From NCBI GenBank assembly GCA_018296165.2, contig JACKQL020000042.1, forward strand, positions 62,001 to 126,000: DNA of 64,000 nt, given 5' to 3'. Shown one piece after another: positions 45,301 to 56,458 of this stretch. Each line of letters opens with the position of its first letter. The stretch's first letter is position 1. The stretch is from Termitomyces sp. T153. Lineage: Eukaryota; Basidiomycota; Agaricomycetes; Agaricales; Lyophyllaceae. Under the pieces are notes generated by a model. It had not been told where the DNA came from. It ran no database searches and worked only from the letters and a program-made list of their open reading frames with translations. Position numbers and translations under genes: made by a program.

Positions 45301-47900
45301 TTGTGGCTTGGCAGTGCATACTGGAATCAGGTCTGGTGAAGTCAAAACAAGAACAGGATTTCACTGTTGGTAATGTTTATGATATCAATACTGATATGTG
45401 CCAGTGCTCTTCCAAACTGACACCTAGTGCACCAGTGATTACAGATCCAGAGCTTGATAGCTTGGTCATCACAGCTCATGATGAAACTGTGCACATTCTG
45501 AAAGATATCTTACACATACTAGTCCTGAAGCTGGAAGCAGGCAAACCATTGAACCTACAACTGTCAGGTTCTGCTGACCATGAGGGCTCAGCTCCACTGG
45601 ACAAGTCCTTACTAGGCAGACATGATATCCTGCACTGATAACTTGACATTGGGGAAGGTCTAGACCTCAGAGACTTGTGAGGATAAGCAAGGGGGAGTGA
45701 TCTGAGCAAGTCTGAGGTGGTCCAGGGAAGTCTAAGACAGGGTATGGGGAAGGGTTGGACTTGAAGGGGGTGTCAGGCACAAGTCTGGAAGTGAGTATTG
45801 GAGGTGCAGGGTGAATGGAGGCTATGCAAATGATGGGAGTGGAGCTGGAGTTTGATGGGGAATCAATAGAAGTTGATGGGTTTTGGGGCTGAGCAATTAG
45901 TGAGGTCCAGAGTTGGTTTAAGGAATGTTTGAGGTTTGTAATTGTAAGTATGGAGTTTGTAATGGTATTAGGGTTGACAGGACTTGAACACAACAAAGAA
46001 AGCAGAGTCAAACAAGGTGAGATCAAGTTGAGACAAGATTGAGACAAGAATGAAGATAGATTCAAGCAGAGATACAAAATGATAACAAGACAATAGCAGA
46101 GATGGAGACAAGACAAGACCAGGAGACTGAGATAAAAATAAATGTAACACAGGACACAAAACATGAGATGGAAACAATCAGAAACACATCTGGTGAGGCA
46201 ATAGGTAATATCAAGACTAGAGTACTGGATGCTACCCTATGACTTATATACTGACTCTGGAGAGCTCCAGGGGACAGTGGGTCTGGTGGCGGGGCTTGTC
46301 AAAGCCACACAGAGTTGACAGGTGTTGGTTGTGATCAGGGTACAGGCCACAGTGATATTCTGATGGGATCAATGGAGGATGCAGGCTGTCCCAGGGTCAT
46401 CATGATGCTCTGGAGTTGATTGGGGGAACCAGGGTGACAAGTTGGTGATGTACACCAGAGTCAGGAATGGTGGGGGAGGGTTTCAGGGGCTCAGGAGAGT
46501 CAGGAGAAGCATCAACGACTGCAGAGAAGGTGTTGGAGTTAGCCAGGGGGCTGTCGGGGTTTGCCAAAGAAGCATCGGAGTTATCCAGAGTAGGTGTTGT
46601 AGGTCAATGGAGGTCAGGGGAGTTTGAGGGGACATTGGGGGTAACTCCAGGGGAGCAAGCAGGTTGGGAACAATGTTTGAGGGTCCAGGGAGTGGGTTGT
46701 GACAACAACCTCTTGGTGCAACAACTTGGAGCTGCAAGGAGAAGGACAAGGAAACTTCAGATGATGAGTATGTGACAAACAACAATGATATGGAAAATTG
46801 TGATACAGACAACAGTGACTCTGAAGATGTATCCAACTTTCTCAGTAGTACCAATTCCCAGTGTGGTGATCACACACTCAACAAAATGTCTGCTAGAGCC
46901 TTGTCTCATGTGGCCTGGTTTTCAGCACTCTGTGATGATCTCGACACCATTCTCTTAGAAGCAGGATTTATAGAAACCAACTACACCATCCCATCTCTCC
47001 ATCCCCTGACAACAGCTTCTGCTGTATTGCCAACAGGTCGAACACATCTCTACCTTGATCAAAAGATGGGTAAAATTTTGATTGCACAGCTTTTGGCTAA
47101 TCAGAAAGCACACCAGTCAGGTACAACCACCAAATCACAGTGTGTGGTCAAAGTGTCTGACAAATATGCACTTCATAAAGTTCTGGATGTGGCAGTCAGC
47201 CCTATTGATACTTCAGGACCTGGATCAGAAAAAATGACAGTAAAAGAAGCATCTCACCTGCTCTGCATTGCATAAGATCTCAATCCCAAGCTGAAGAAGC
47301 AAGAACAGAAGAAAGTCTGACAGATACACTGGCAAATGATGGCACAAGAAATCAATCAAGTCTTGCATAGTATCTCCACCCCTCTCTCTGACCCACTGCC
47401 ACATCTAAGCCAGAGGAATGTGACTGCTGTTCACCCACTTCTACATGGGTCATACATGATTATGTGGACAGAAAGGTGTACCTATATTGTACAGGTTCTT
47501 GACATGTACAAGAAGGGTGAGAGTTCGAGGTATGGCTCTGTTGATAGCTCAACTACACTTGAGAGCCTATCTTCTTGGCTGTCAATTCATGTCTATCTTC
47601 CTCTCAGAGTGGCGAGACATATAAATAATTCTTTCTCTACTATCTACTGACTTAGACTGTTTTTCAGGATGCAGAATCCACCAATTCAGATGAAGAAAGT
47701 GACGAGGATACAGACACCACCAGGCCCGAGTTCACATGTAGCATCAATGGAAAGAAATCCGATCTCCATACACATGCTCCTGTTGACAACGTCATCTTTA
47801 ATCTTGGGCTTCATGCCCTTGTCAGTGATGATGTTCTTCACAAATCTCTGATGCCTCTTGCAGCATCACAATGGAATGTTTTGCATTGCACAAAACTGAA
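42400..47900 (+). pseudogene. Transposon-encoded protein, candidate transposase, broken
   Basis: Plus-strand fragments read as one long Agaricomycete protein. An N-terminal zinc-ribbon-like part has CGKCPKTL and HKRTCPGITG (about 42490-42590). VVMWEWSHWE, TRNLDGICNACHDVAHEESL and VFDIHDSLKTGKPEDCFISLL follow (43265-43690), then NYLDFMILMCGYG and QYEIFSAEFAGPS (about 43798-43905). The block 44557-44890 holds ISITNPPHAKKTCWNQPQYG, TASLGTGFLVNQLLVDIY and YNVDKQDDGAA. The next reads FEAWMNPTM, a FWLHYW motif and, frame-shifted, YSQYYPDC. After the solo LTR an acidic stretch (46760-46860) and KVSDKYALHKVLDVAVSP follow. I recognise the family as common and multi-copy in mushroom genomes but know no assigned function. 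D/E/H residues for a DDE site cannot be fixed by eye. Confidence 0.5.
45562..46704 (-). repeat. Solo LTR family A, copy 5, inside the DNA transposon
   Basis: It runs from TGTCAGGTTCTGCTGACC to GGGTTGTGACA, 1143 bases, with perfect ACAAC duplications (45557-45561, 46705-46709). CpG-poor. Confidence 0.92.
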
Positions 47901-48119
47901 GCCCATTCTTACCAAAGCACCTGTTCTGAAGATTTGTATTCCATGTGGTATTATATCTTGTAGATAGACTCAAGATATAGTTGCATGACATTAGCACCAA
48001 TATTGAGCGGAACAGAAAAAAAAACAATGAAAAAATGGAAATTTTCCTTTTCAAGACATATTATTGCAGATTTGAGGCCCCAAAAATAGCGGATTTGAGG
48101 CCGAGATTTGGAAAATTTC

Positions 48120-48151
48120 CGGACAAGGTTTCTCGGGAGCTTCCCGGGGCC
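48120..48151 (-). repeat. Right terminal inverted repeat
   Basis: Exact complement of 40941-40972, followed by the TCGCAACCCA target copy. Confidence 0.92.
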
Positions 48152-48192
48152 TCGCAACCCATCATATACAAGTAGTAAGTACAATTAGATTG

Positions 48193-51016
48193 CTACGAAA
48201 GTGAGTTCAAGGTGATATACAGGTGTTGACTTGTCAGCACCGCACGAGCGCCGGGAACGAGGACGATGGTTTGCGTTTGATCAATGATCATCGCAGGTCC
48301 CTCTAGGGTATCACCAACTGAGAGACTATCTAGTAAGAAAACGGGCGTGTCGTCAACTCGGCTGATCTGGTCGAAATACACGCTGTATACAGAATCTGCT
48401 TTTGACTTGTCGACTAGGTTGACAGTCAATCTGGCGACCTCAGCATAGACAGACTCTCCGAGGTTGTCGAACGTTTTCCCGATACCGCGAACCTGTCCCA
48501 ACGTCAAAGGGAAAGTAATCTCAAACATCCACTACACGTACTTTGATGTCGTCCACAATGATGCTCTTGGTCTCAAGCACGAAACCAAACTCCGATCGGT
48601 ACACTTTATAGAACGCGGCTTCGTAGTCTTCATTTCCGTCGGATGCAGCTAGAACCATCAGCGCCGTATCGGTTCCTTCGAAGCGCATGTTCAACATGCG
48701 CTCAACATGGATACGTTTTTCTTCGAAACCTTGTCTCTTCAGCTCGGTCTTCACATCGTTCGTCAGTTTATCCAAGCGCTCGATCAGAGATAGCTTGTTG
48801 TTAGCGGTGTAGAACGTAGAACATGGCTCTTGCAGCTCGTAAACTCTGTGAATAGGCAAATAGTAATTGGTGTCACGGTCAGCAAGCTTTATGAAATTAT
48901 GATAGCGCACCTATCAGCGAGTGCCAGCCCATAAGCCGAGAGGATGGAGCTGTACCGATGAATCAGGATTGTTCGGATGCCGAGGAGACTCGCAATCTCG
49001 CAAGCATGTTGACCACCAGCACCCCCAAAGCTAGCCAATCTGAACATCAAAATGAGCAGCTAGAAGTTAAGCTTCGAAGACACGAGATCTTACATGTGTT
49101 TTGAGGTCGCATGACCCCGCGCTTCAGTCAAAGCGCGTATCGGTCGGCACATCGTTTCATTTGCAACCTTGATGAATCTTAATGGTTATGTGTTAGAGAG
49201 GGTTATACTGTAGGTAACGAGCAACATACCCATACACAATCTCGTCAAGAGACAACTTACCGTCATGGCTAGTATTGATATCTTCTGCAAGTTTCTCAAA
49301 TGCAATCCGAGATGCTTCCACATCTAAAGGTTCTTTTTCTGATCTTCCAAATATCTTCGGAAAGTAATCTGGAATCAGACGACCTAGAAGTAGATTCGCA
49401 TCGGTAACAGCTAACGGCCCTCCTTTCCTACACAACATATCAGTACCCAGAGGCCAGTTTACTTAATGTGGGTATACTTACCGATAACAAACGGGCCCAG
49501 GTTCTGCTCCGGCACTCTCAGGTCCGGCTAGAAAAAGACCGTTTCGGAAAGTCAGACAAGAACCACCGCCAGCAGCAACGGTGTTGATGTCGAGCTGAGG
49601 AGATTGAATCGTCACACCAGCTGTGGTGGTTTCATAGACAACTTCATATCTCCCGTCAAATCGAGACACGTCTGTTGAAGTTCCTCCGACGTCCAGCCTG
49701 AGGTATATCAGTACTGGCTTTTAAATACTTGTGACAGACATACCCTATGATGGGATGCTTCTCCTTTGAATCCCAGCTCGTCAACGCATAACCGACAACG
49801 CCGCCTGCTGGACCACTTAAGATGCTCTTCAGACCAGAGAAGTTATCCAGATCAACGAGACCACCATCACTGCCCATAAACTCCACCCTTGCACCGCTAA
49901 TATGTCCGCCTTTCAACTTCTCGTCAAAGCCTTCGAAGAATCCGTCAAGGTAGTCGCGAAGAATTGGCGTAAGGTATGCATCGGCAGTCGATGACACTCC
50001 TCGCGGTACCATCTTTATCATAGGGAGCAGTTGGGCTGATTCCGAGACTTGAATGAAGCCAATTGAACGTGCAAGATCTCCGACAAATCGCTCATGGTCT
50101 GGGAAGGTGTAAGAGTGGACGAGAACTATAGCAAGAGAGCGATATCCTTCGTCATAGAGTTTCTGGAGATCCCGTCTGACAATATCGGGATCTATAAGAC
50201 GACATTAAAACAGTAACTTTGAGAAAAATCAAAGGAAGCTCACCAGGTCGCTTCATTATCCGCACTGCCTCTCCGGAAATACCTTTGACAATCTCCCCCG
50301 GCCCTTCAGCATAACCTTCACCATCCCACCCCTTCCCGCTATACGCCTTCATAACATTACCGGCTTGATCGAATTGTATAGCGTGCTCCTCGGCCTGTGG
50401 GTCGGACGTATATCCCACGAGTGTGACACGTTCATCGATTTCCACGACCGTCGAGTATAAAGGCGACGGACGACAGATGTTTAGATCGAAGATCCTTGGA
50501 CGCGACTGGTTGCCAATGAGAAGGAGATCCTTGAACCCGCGCGTGATTAAGAGTGCGTGTTTATGTCCTTTACGCTCCAGTAATGCATTTGTGGCGACCG
50601 TCGTAGATAAACGGATATAATCTGTACCAATTTCAAGTCCTGATCAAAAGCGTCACTTTCATACATACCTATCTTATCAGTTCTGAGTACTGAATTTCTT
50701 GGAATCTTTTGCTCTGTGACTATCTCCAGCACACGCCGTATACCCTCTGTGGGCGCATCACTGTAATTTCCGGGATCCTGTGACACTGGAAAGACACAGA
50801 TTAGCCGATCTCATGCACATGTCCTATGTATTTCATACGGAGTTTAACCACGATTTCTTTCCTCTCTTCAGGATTTTCAGGGTCAGGATATGATCTGAGG
50901 GAACCATGAAGCAAATGAAGATGTTTAATAGGAATTTTCGCGTACGCATGAACATCACAGAACGTCCCTCCTCTATCAGCACAGATCCGTATCGACCGAT
51001 CGGGTATGTTAGTCAT
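48193..51016 (-). CDS. 5-oxoprolinase, N-terminal (HyuA) half only
   Basis: Eleven exons in phase give 766 aa: 51016-50946, 50894-50839, 50785-50669, 50621-50244, 50191-49744, 49697-49482, 49427-49230, 49177-49094, 49039-48911, 48845-48542, 48492-48193. 5-Oxoprolinase opens 5-oxoproline to glutamate with ATP in the gamma-glutamyl cycle. Seen in order: [40 protein letters not shown]-like [60 protein letters not shown]. This is the hydantoinase-A / oxoprolinase module. Fungal enzymes are usually about 1,270-1,300 aa, with a HyuB module after the ITL that ends this one. Here a stop follows five codons later (NSLS) and a transposon starts about 40 bases beyond. No frameshift or early stop is seen in the part present, so loss of HyuB is recent or tolerated. 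Confidence 0.88.
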
Positions 51017-51769
51017 TTGAAGATGAGTCGTCCCTTTCAATCCAGCTTTTCTTATATACCTTCGGAGCACGCACGGAATATCGAGAAACTTTAACGAACC
51101 CAAACGGAACGCGGATTCCTATTGCACTCCAATTTCAGGTGGGACAGCAGCGAGCAGATAAGAAGGATGGAGAACAACTTTAAGTTTACGGGCCCGGACC
51201 GAGAAGTCCGCAAAACGCCATTATGTAAGACTGAACTTATGGTTCGTTATGTAGTACTTCGACCGCCTGGTTCTTCTCAACTAGAATAGCCTTCTTAATT
51301 ATTTACCTGCATTGCACATGGTTATCTTTTTTTTGGTGATTCGAGTTCCGGAGGTAAGGAGCGTTTTCGGAGGCCTCTGCGCGCATCGCATACGTCACCA
51401 CGATCACTCGCGCTCATTCCAAGTCCTAAGACTCGTCGGTCCAGCGCCATTGTTTGGCAGAGGCTGGGCCGAGGACAGTAGGGTCAATAGGCCATCTTCC
51501 GAAAGATTTCCCCTCCATTCATAGCACTCTCACCAAATCCCATCTCGTCTCAGGTGGGCGCACAGAGTCGCGTCTTCTTACCGCGTGGTCGCGTTCGCAA
51601 TCTCTCCAGTCCCTGCTCATTTAAGCCTTTTGGCCCGCGTAGCAGGTCCTTCCACATTGTAAGCCTCGTGCAAACCGGTTTGCTCGCAGAGCTCGCTCAC
51701 TTTCCATGCCCATTCTTCGTTTCCTACAGAAGCATATCTATTCCTTCACTGTCTCGCGCTCACCCACCC

Positions 51770-51920
51770 TCCTCTCCCAGATTCCATTACAACCCCCCTC
51801 CTCTCCCAGGTTCCATTACGACCCCCCCTCCTCTCCCAGATTCCATTACGACCCCCCCTCCTCTCCCAGATTCCATTACGACCCAGATTTCATTACTACC
51901 CAGATTCCATTACAACCCCA
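51770..51920 (+). repeat. Minisatellite, about 30-bp C/T-rich unit
   Basis: The unit CCTCTCCCAGATTCCATTAC followed by (A/G)ACCCCCCCT occurs about four times in tandem. Two or three shortened units (CCAGATTYCATTACNACC) follow. One unit has GGTTCC for GATTCC. Confidence 0.85.
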
Positions 51921-53639
51921 CTGTCATAAAAACTTTTACTTGGAATAAAAACCTGCCTTATCATTAACTAGCCCTCTCCTCGTCTCTTCGAATTCCGTCT
52001 CTTTGAATTCTGTCTCCAAAACATTCCTATCCTTGTTTCCCTTACTCAGTCATACGAAAACTTTGTCATCAAAATAAAATTTGTAGCTGCCGGCGGTGGT
52101 TATGCGCTATCTCACGTGTATCCTTACAAGCATCACAAATCTTCCCCTCTTTACGATCGAGTTGGAGAAGTCTATGCCCCACTATACATGAAGCCCAAAT
52201 TACCTTATTCCTTAAGTTAGCCGCAGATTGTGACATCTGGATCATAATCTACGGGTCTATGTCAGGCCTCAAGAGACTAACCGTCCGAGACAAGTCCGTC
52301 TTATCAATCTAGGGGCAACTTGGAGACTGGGGTAACTGTAACTGTACTAATTAAGAGGGTCATTGTTTATTTGGCAGGTGGATGGGAGTTCCGCAACTTG
52401 TGGTAAGACGACTCTGCAGCAGTTACAACTTGGTCACAACCTCTGCCATCGTTTTTTATACCTATTCCAGCGGTTTCAATATCGATAGACAAGTTCAGAA
52501 TTTCATTTATTTGCCCCAATGCTGATATTGAAACGGCTGTCAAGCTAAACGTCCGACGCCGATATTGTCGATACTACTTGTTTCGGAACTGTTCCCCGCC
52601 CGCACGGACAAGTACTGATTCCGGATAACTCTAATCGAAGGTGGTCAGAACCCCTGATGTGGATGGTCAGATGAATACCGTGACTCGGACGTACGTCCAT
52701 TGTCTTATATGGCGCAGAATGTCCCAAACTCCATTTACTTCTTTCGACTCCTTTTCTACTCAGGAATCTGGCAGCGCAACATCAGTTCACCACCATGTGC
52801 CCTGCTCCTTCCATGTACGGAACTTCTAGGACTTTGAAAAGACAGTTACACTTCAAGCTTCAGCGGCAATTTCGGTTACGACGGAGATGACGCATGACAA
52901 TACGAACAAGGCTTCCGACACCGAGTACTTTCTCGGCCAAGGTGTCTCCGTAGGTTCTCGCCGCAAGAATGAAATAACCAGTATAACCAGTAAGTACTGC
53001 GACGCAGTTTTCTCAAATCTTTCGATGCCAGCTCCTGGTAATCGTCTACGCGATTCTCGATACCTACTGTTTGAAAAGTCAGTCCAGGCGTTACTTTGAA
53101 TATTCCTGATCTATTGTATGGCGATGTCCGCCAAGCCAGATAACTGCGGAACTGCATCTCCTGTAAGCGATTTGGATGCCTCCGAGATCAGTGTAAAAAC
53201 CAAGTCAATAGCACCGCATGCGCACTAAATCGGCATTATACGATAGCCATTATGCTCCGAATGCGAAACCGAGTTTACGTCCTTCCATTCTTATCAGTCC
53301 TTACTGTCTGATGAATTTATTTACTTTCCTTGAGTATCAAGTGGCAGAGTGTTCCCTGGATGAATATACGACGAATTTTTGTCAAGTAGGATCATGAGTA
53401 GTAGGCATCTACTTTCACATACTCCTTGGCGCTTATGTGCCTCGGACATCATATTCATACGCCACTCGATCGAAAGACGCCATTTTTGTCGGTGACTCGC
53501 ATAATATTGCCTTGAATTTTGCTGAGCACTTGTCCGCATCCTACGGACGACGTTTCTAACCATTCGGAGGATCTATCTGATGGACGCGACGTGAACCATC
53601 GTTGTACGGCATTTCCATTTGCGTTATCTCAGCAGGTAG

Positions 53640-53660
53640 ACTATATAAGACGCCAACTAT
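53640..53660 (+). promoter_or_regulatory. Probable TATA box of the DyP gene
   Basis: CTATATAAGACGCC lies about 90 bases before the ATG at 53734, a usual distance for a basidiomycete TATA promoter with a short 5' untranslated region. Confidence 0.5.
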
Positions 53661-53733
53661 TTGAGAGCTAAGCCATAGCATTCATTCAACCCCACTTCCA
53701 GTCGACTTATTCTAACTGTCGTCAAATTTCATC

Positions 53734-55541
53734 ATGTCGCAAAAACCCGCTGCTTTGAACCTCGACAACATCCAGGGAGATATCTTGTGCGTCGTCGTGC
53801 CCTCTGAAATGGTATCCATCGTTGACACGATGTCTTGTTCATAGGAGCGGCCTCCCCAAGAAGACACAGACGTACTTCTTCTTCCAAATCACAGATGTCA
53901 AACTCTTCAAGATTCAGCTGTCCCGCTTCATCCCGCAGATTGAAACTACCTCTCAGGTGCTCAAGGATCGCAAGGCCATCAAGGACCACAAGAAGAAGGG
54001 TAACAAGACCCTGCTCAAGATTGTGGGAGTCAACATTGCCTTCTCACATAAAGGCTTTGTGATGGTGAGTTTGTGTGAGTACAGCTATTATGAAGTGCTG
54101 ATTTACCACCGTAGCTCAATATCGATGACACGACCCTGACAAGCACTGAGCCTAGCTTCAAGCAGGGCCAGCAGCAGACTGCGCAGAAATTGGGTGACAA
54201 AGGCGCTGGAAATCCCTTTGTTCCAGACTGGGAGCCCGAATTCTTGCAAGATATCCATGCTGTGATCCTTATTTCTGGCGACAGCCATACAACTGTAGAC
54301 GAGAAGCTTGACGAAGTTAAGAAAAACTTTGGTATAGGCGGTAATCAACAAAATCCTGCCTCTATCAAAGAAGTCACCACTATTCGCGGAGATGTACGCC
54401 CTGGAGAGGAATCCGGACACGAGCAGTGAGTCGATTGCAATCAGCGATAGAGTTCAGCGAGACTTTTGATTTCGCCTACAGCTTTGGATTCCTCGATGGC
54501 ATCTCCAACCCAGCTGTCATCGGCTTCGACAAGAATCCCAATCCAGGACCTAAGCCCGTTCGAGCAGGTGTCCTCGTAACAGGGCACGATGGTGATCCCA
54601 ACACATCACCCCGCCCCACTTGGGCCGTAGATGGAAGTTACCTCACCTTCCGTTACTTATTCCAACAAGTTCCCGAGTTCAATAAGTTCCTTGCGGACAA
54701 TCCCGTTCCTCTTCCTGGATTGACTCCTAAGGAGGGAAGCGAGCTCTTAGGTGCAAGACTTGTTGGCCGATGGAAGAGCGGTTGGTGCCATCCCCCCAGC
54801 CATCAAGGTCATTAACTGATGTTTTGTTGTGCTAGGTGCCCCTATTGATCTATCGCCATTCCAAGACGACCCAGAACTCGCTCAAGACCCTCAGAGGTCA
54901 GTCTCGAGACACCTTTACTTTGTCGTTCGTTGACATTTGCGTTTCAAGAGTCAACAACTTCCGATTCCAAGCCGAGGGAACTTTCCAGAAGATTTGCCCA
55001 TTTGCTGCTCATGTCCGGAAGACCAACCCTCGTGCTGATCTGGAAGACTTTCATAATCTTTCCATTGAGAATAGAAGGATTGCTCGTCGCGGTGTCCAGT
55101 TTGGTCCAGAGCTTACCAACGACGAGATTGCTTCGAACAAGACAGCGCATGCTCGTGGATTGCTTTTTGTGTGCTACTCGACATCCATCGAACAAGGGTT
55201 CGCGTTCATACAGGAGAGTCAGTGATGTTCATTTGCAACTTTGATAGCCAATTACTGATCGTTGGGTACCAGGCTGGGCGAATGCCGCAAGCTTCCCTCC
55301 CCAAGCGAGTCAAGCCGGCGTAAGCGCAGGGTATGTAGTTTTGACTTCCAAAATCAAACAGATGGTGACTGTGAACAGGTTGGACCCTATCATCGGCCAG
55401 GGTAACAGAACCATGGTTGGAACTGATCCAAACACTCCTACCGCAAATCTTTCGTTTCCTGATTTCGTCATTCCTCGTGGAGGAGAATTCTTCTTCTCGC
55501 CCTCCATTCAAGGACTCAAGGAGATGTCGGCGACTGCCTAA
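53734..55541 (+). CDS. Dye-decolorizing peroxidase (DyP)
   Basis: Eight exons (53734-53786, 53845-54064, 54115-54425, 54482-54780, 54836-54896, 54949-55217, 55273-55330, 55379-55541) give 477 aa, normal for fungal DyPs. These haem peroxidases use H2O2 to oxidise dyes, phenols and lignin-like compounds. The N-terminus NLDNIQGDIL is the family opening. The signature G-x-x-D-G appears as GFLDGISNP at the start of exon 4; its Asp is the acid-base catalyst. The proximal haem His is expected at AHVRKTNPR in exon 6, and the distal Arg in RRIARRGVQFG. FPDFVIPRGGEFFFSPS closes the chain. No signal peptide is visible (MSQKPAALN), unlike secreted DyPs, so it is probably intracellular. All splice sites are GT-AG and no damage is seen. 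Confidence 0.95.
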
Positions 55542-55809
55542 TTTTTCATGGACATTGAATGAGTTTTCTGGAAAATATCAACAATATCTTCCTGTTTCCA
55601 TGTACATGAGACCTGATATTTTGAGCACATCCACGTTAATTAGCAAATGACTACGATATTTCTCAAGGCCATAGTCCACCCACATTGATAGTCCAAAGCT
55701 AAGAGCATATATGTCTACTGATCAGCTAAGATATTGTGGCGTGCACAATCCTCATTACATAGCAATAGCAGAGGTTCTTCTTTCGTCAGACGCAGTAGCA
55801 TCCAATATT

Positions 55810-56336
55810 TCAGCCAATTTCGTGCTCTGCAAGAAGCTGAAAAGAGAAATTGGGAAAAAGGGCCGCTGGATTCCCGTGATGGCTCACCATGTTCGGTATA
55901 CCATTCAAGATAGGATAATCGTGTTTGCAATTTGGGCAGGACATGATACCTTCCTCAACATGGATCTAGAAGGAAGAATTCCTGAAATATGCTCAAAAAA
56001 TGAAGGAAATCTTATACCTCGAGCAAGACGTGGTGAAGGTTCTTCAGAAAGTCATCGTCGAGCATTTCAGGGATATCCGGTGGTAACGTGGTATCACCCA
56101 GCTTATGCATGTTTCAACACGAATCCCTGAGGCAGATGAACGAGATGACTAACTTGTCTCGATGCATCAACCAGCGCTTTCCACTCGAGTTTCGACAGGA
56201 ACCCCTTCAAAAATTCCGGATTGAATTCAGCTTCACGAAGCTCGATCTGTACATCTCGAAACTGCAGCGGAAAATTATTGGTAGTACATCCTTTCACGTG
56301 GCAGGCCAGTAGATTGTGGGTGATCAGGCGGACCAT
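55810..56336 (-). CDS. TRM112: TRM112, activator of methyltransferases
   Basis: Four exons (56336-56154, 56101-56018, 55965-55888, 55836-55810) give 123 aa. TRM112 is a small zinc protein that stabilises and activates several SAM methyltransferases acting on tRNA, 18S rRNA and the release factor eRF1. Seen: MVRLITHNLLACHVKGC (first zinc Cys pair), NFPLQFRDVQIEL, FNPEFLKGFLSKLEWKAL, then MSCPNCKHDYPILNGIPNML (second Cys pair), ending LLAEHEIG. The last exon encodes only eight residues. The RRP45 gene starts 122 bases upstream on the other strand, so the two probably share a bidirectional promoter. Confidence 0.93.
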
Positions 56337-56458
56337 AACAAAAAGAGAGAGTAAGAAATGATGAAAGCTTTCTTGATCGAGAAATTTGGCGTGGCAAATA
56401 CACAAACCGGAGATGCATATCAGTAACTTTTCTGTTTCAAACGCTGAACACCAGAGCT
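56337..56458. promoter_or_regulatory. Bidirectional promoter between TRM112 and RRP45
   Basis: Only 122 bases separate the two start codons. No TATA box stands out. Both genes serve RNA processing, which fits joint control. Confidence 0.5.

Larger units (their letters stand above)
40941..48151 (+). mobile_element. DNA transposon with 32-bp TIRs and 10-bp target duplication
   Basis: The left end starts GGCCCCGGGAAGCTCCCGAG (40941-) and the right end carries the exact complement up to 48151; 32 bases match perfectly before the arms diverge. TCGCAACCCA stands directly outside both ends (40931-40940, 48152-48161), a perfect 10-base duplication. Subterminal copies of GCGGATTTGAGG lie within 110 bases of each end (for example 40980, 41026 and 48088). 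The terminal ~100 bases keep CpG; the interior is CpG-poor and its coding region is full of stops. A family-A solo LTR sits inside at 45562-46704. TIR length and duplication size would suit Mutator-like elements or KDZ relatives, but I cannot assign a superfamily. Confidence 0.88.
51017..53733. other. Intergenic region with a minisatellite
   Basis: I find no gene I can support in these 2.7 kb. Open frames are short, unrelated to known families and differ between strands. A tandem repeat lies at 51770-51920 (listed separately). The last ~100 bases before 53734 (with CTATATAAGACG at 53640) look like the promoter of the DyP peroxidase. Confidence 0.5.

Noticed and set aside
40941..48151. Assignment of the DNA transposon to KDZ
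   Set aside because: The cysteine clusters and signature motifs expected of KDZ transposases were not found in the readable fragments.
52876..53157. Possible gene on either strand at 52870-53160
   Set aside because: Open frames exist on both strands without recognised motifs or convincing splice sites.
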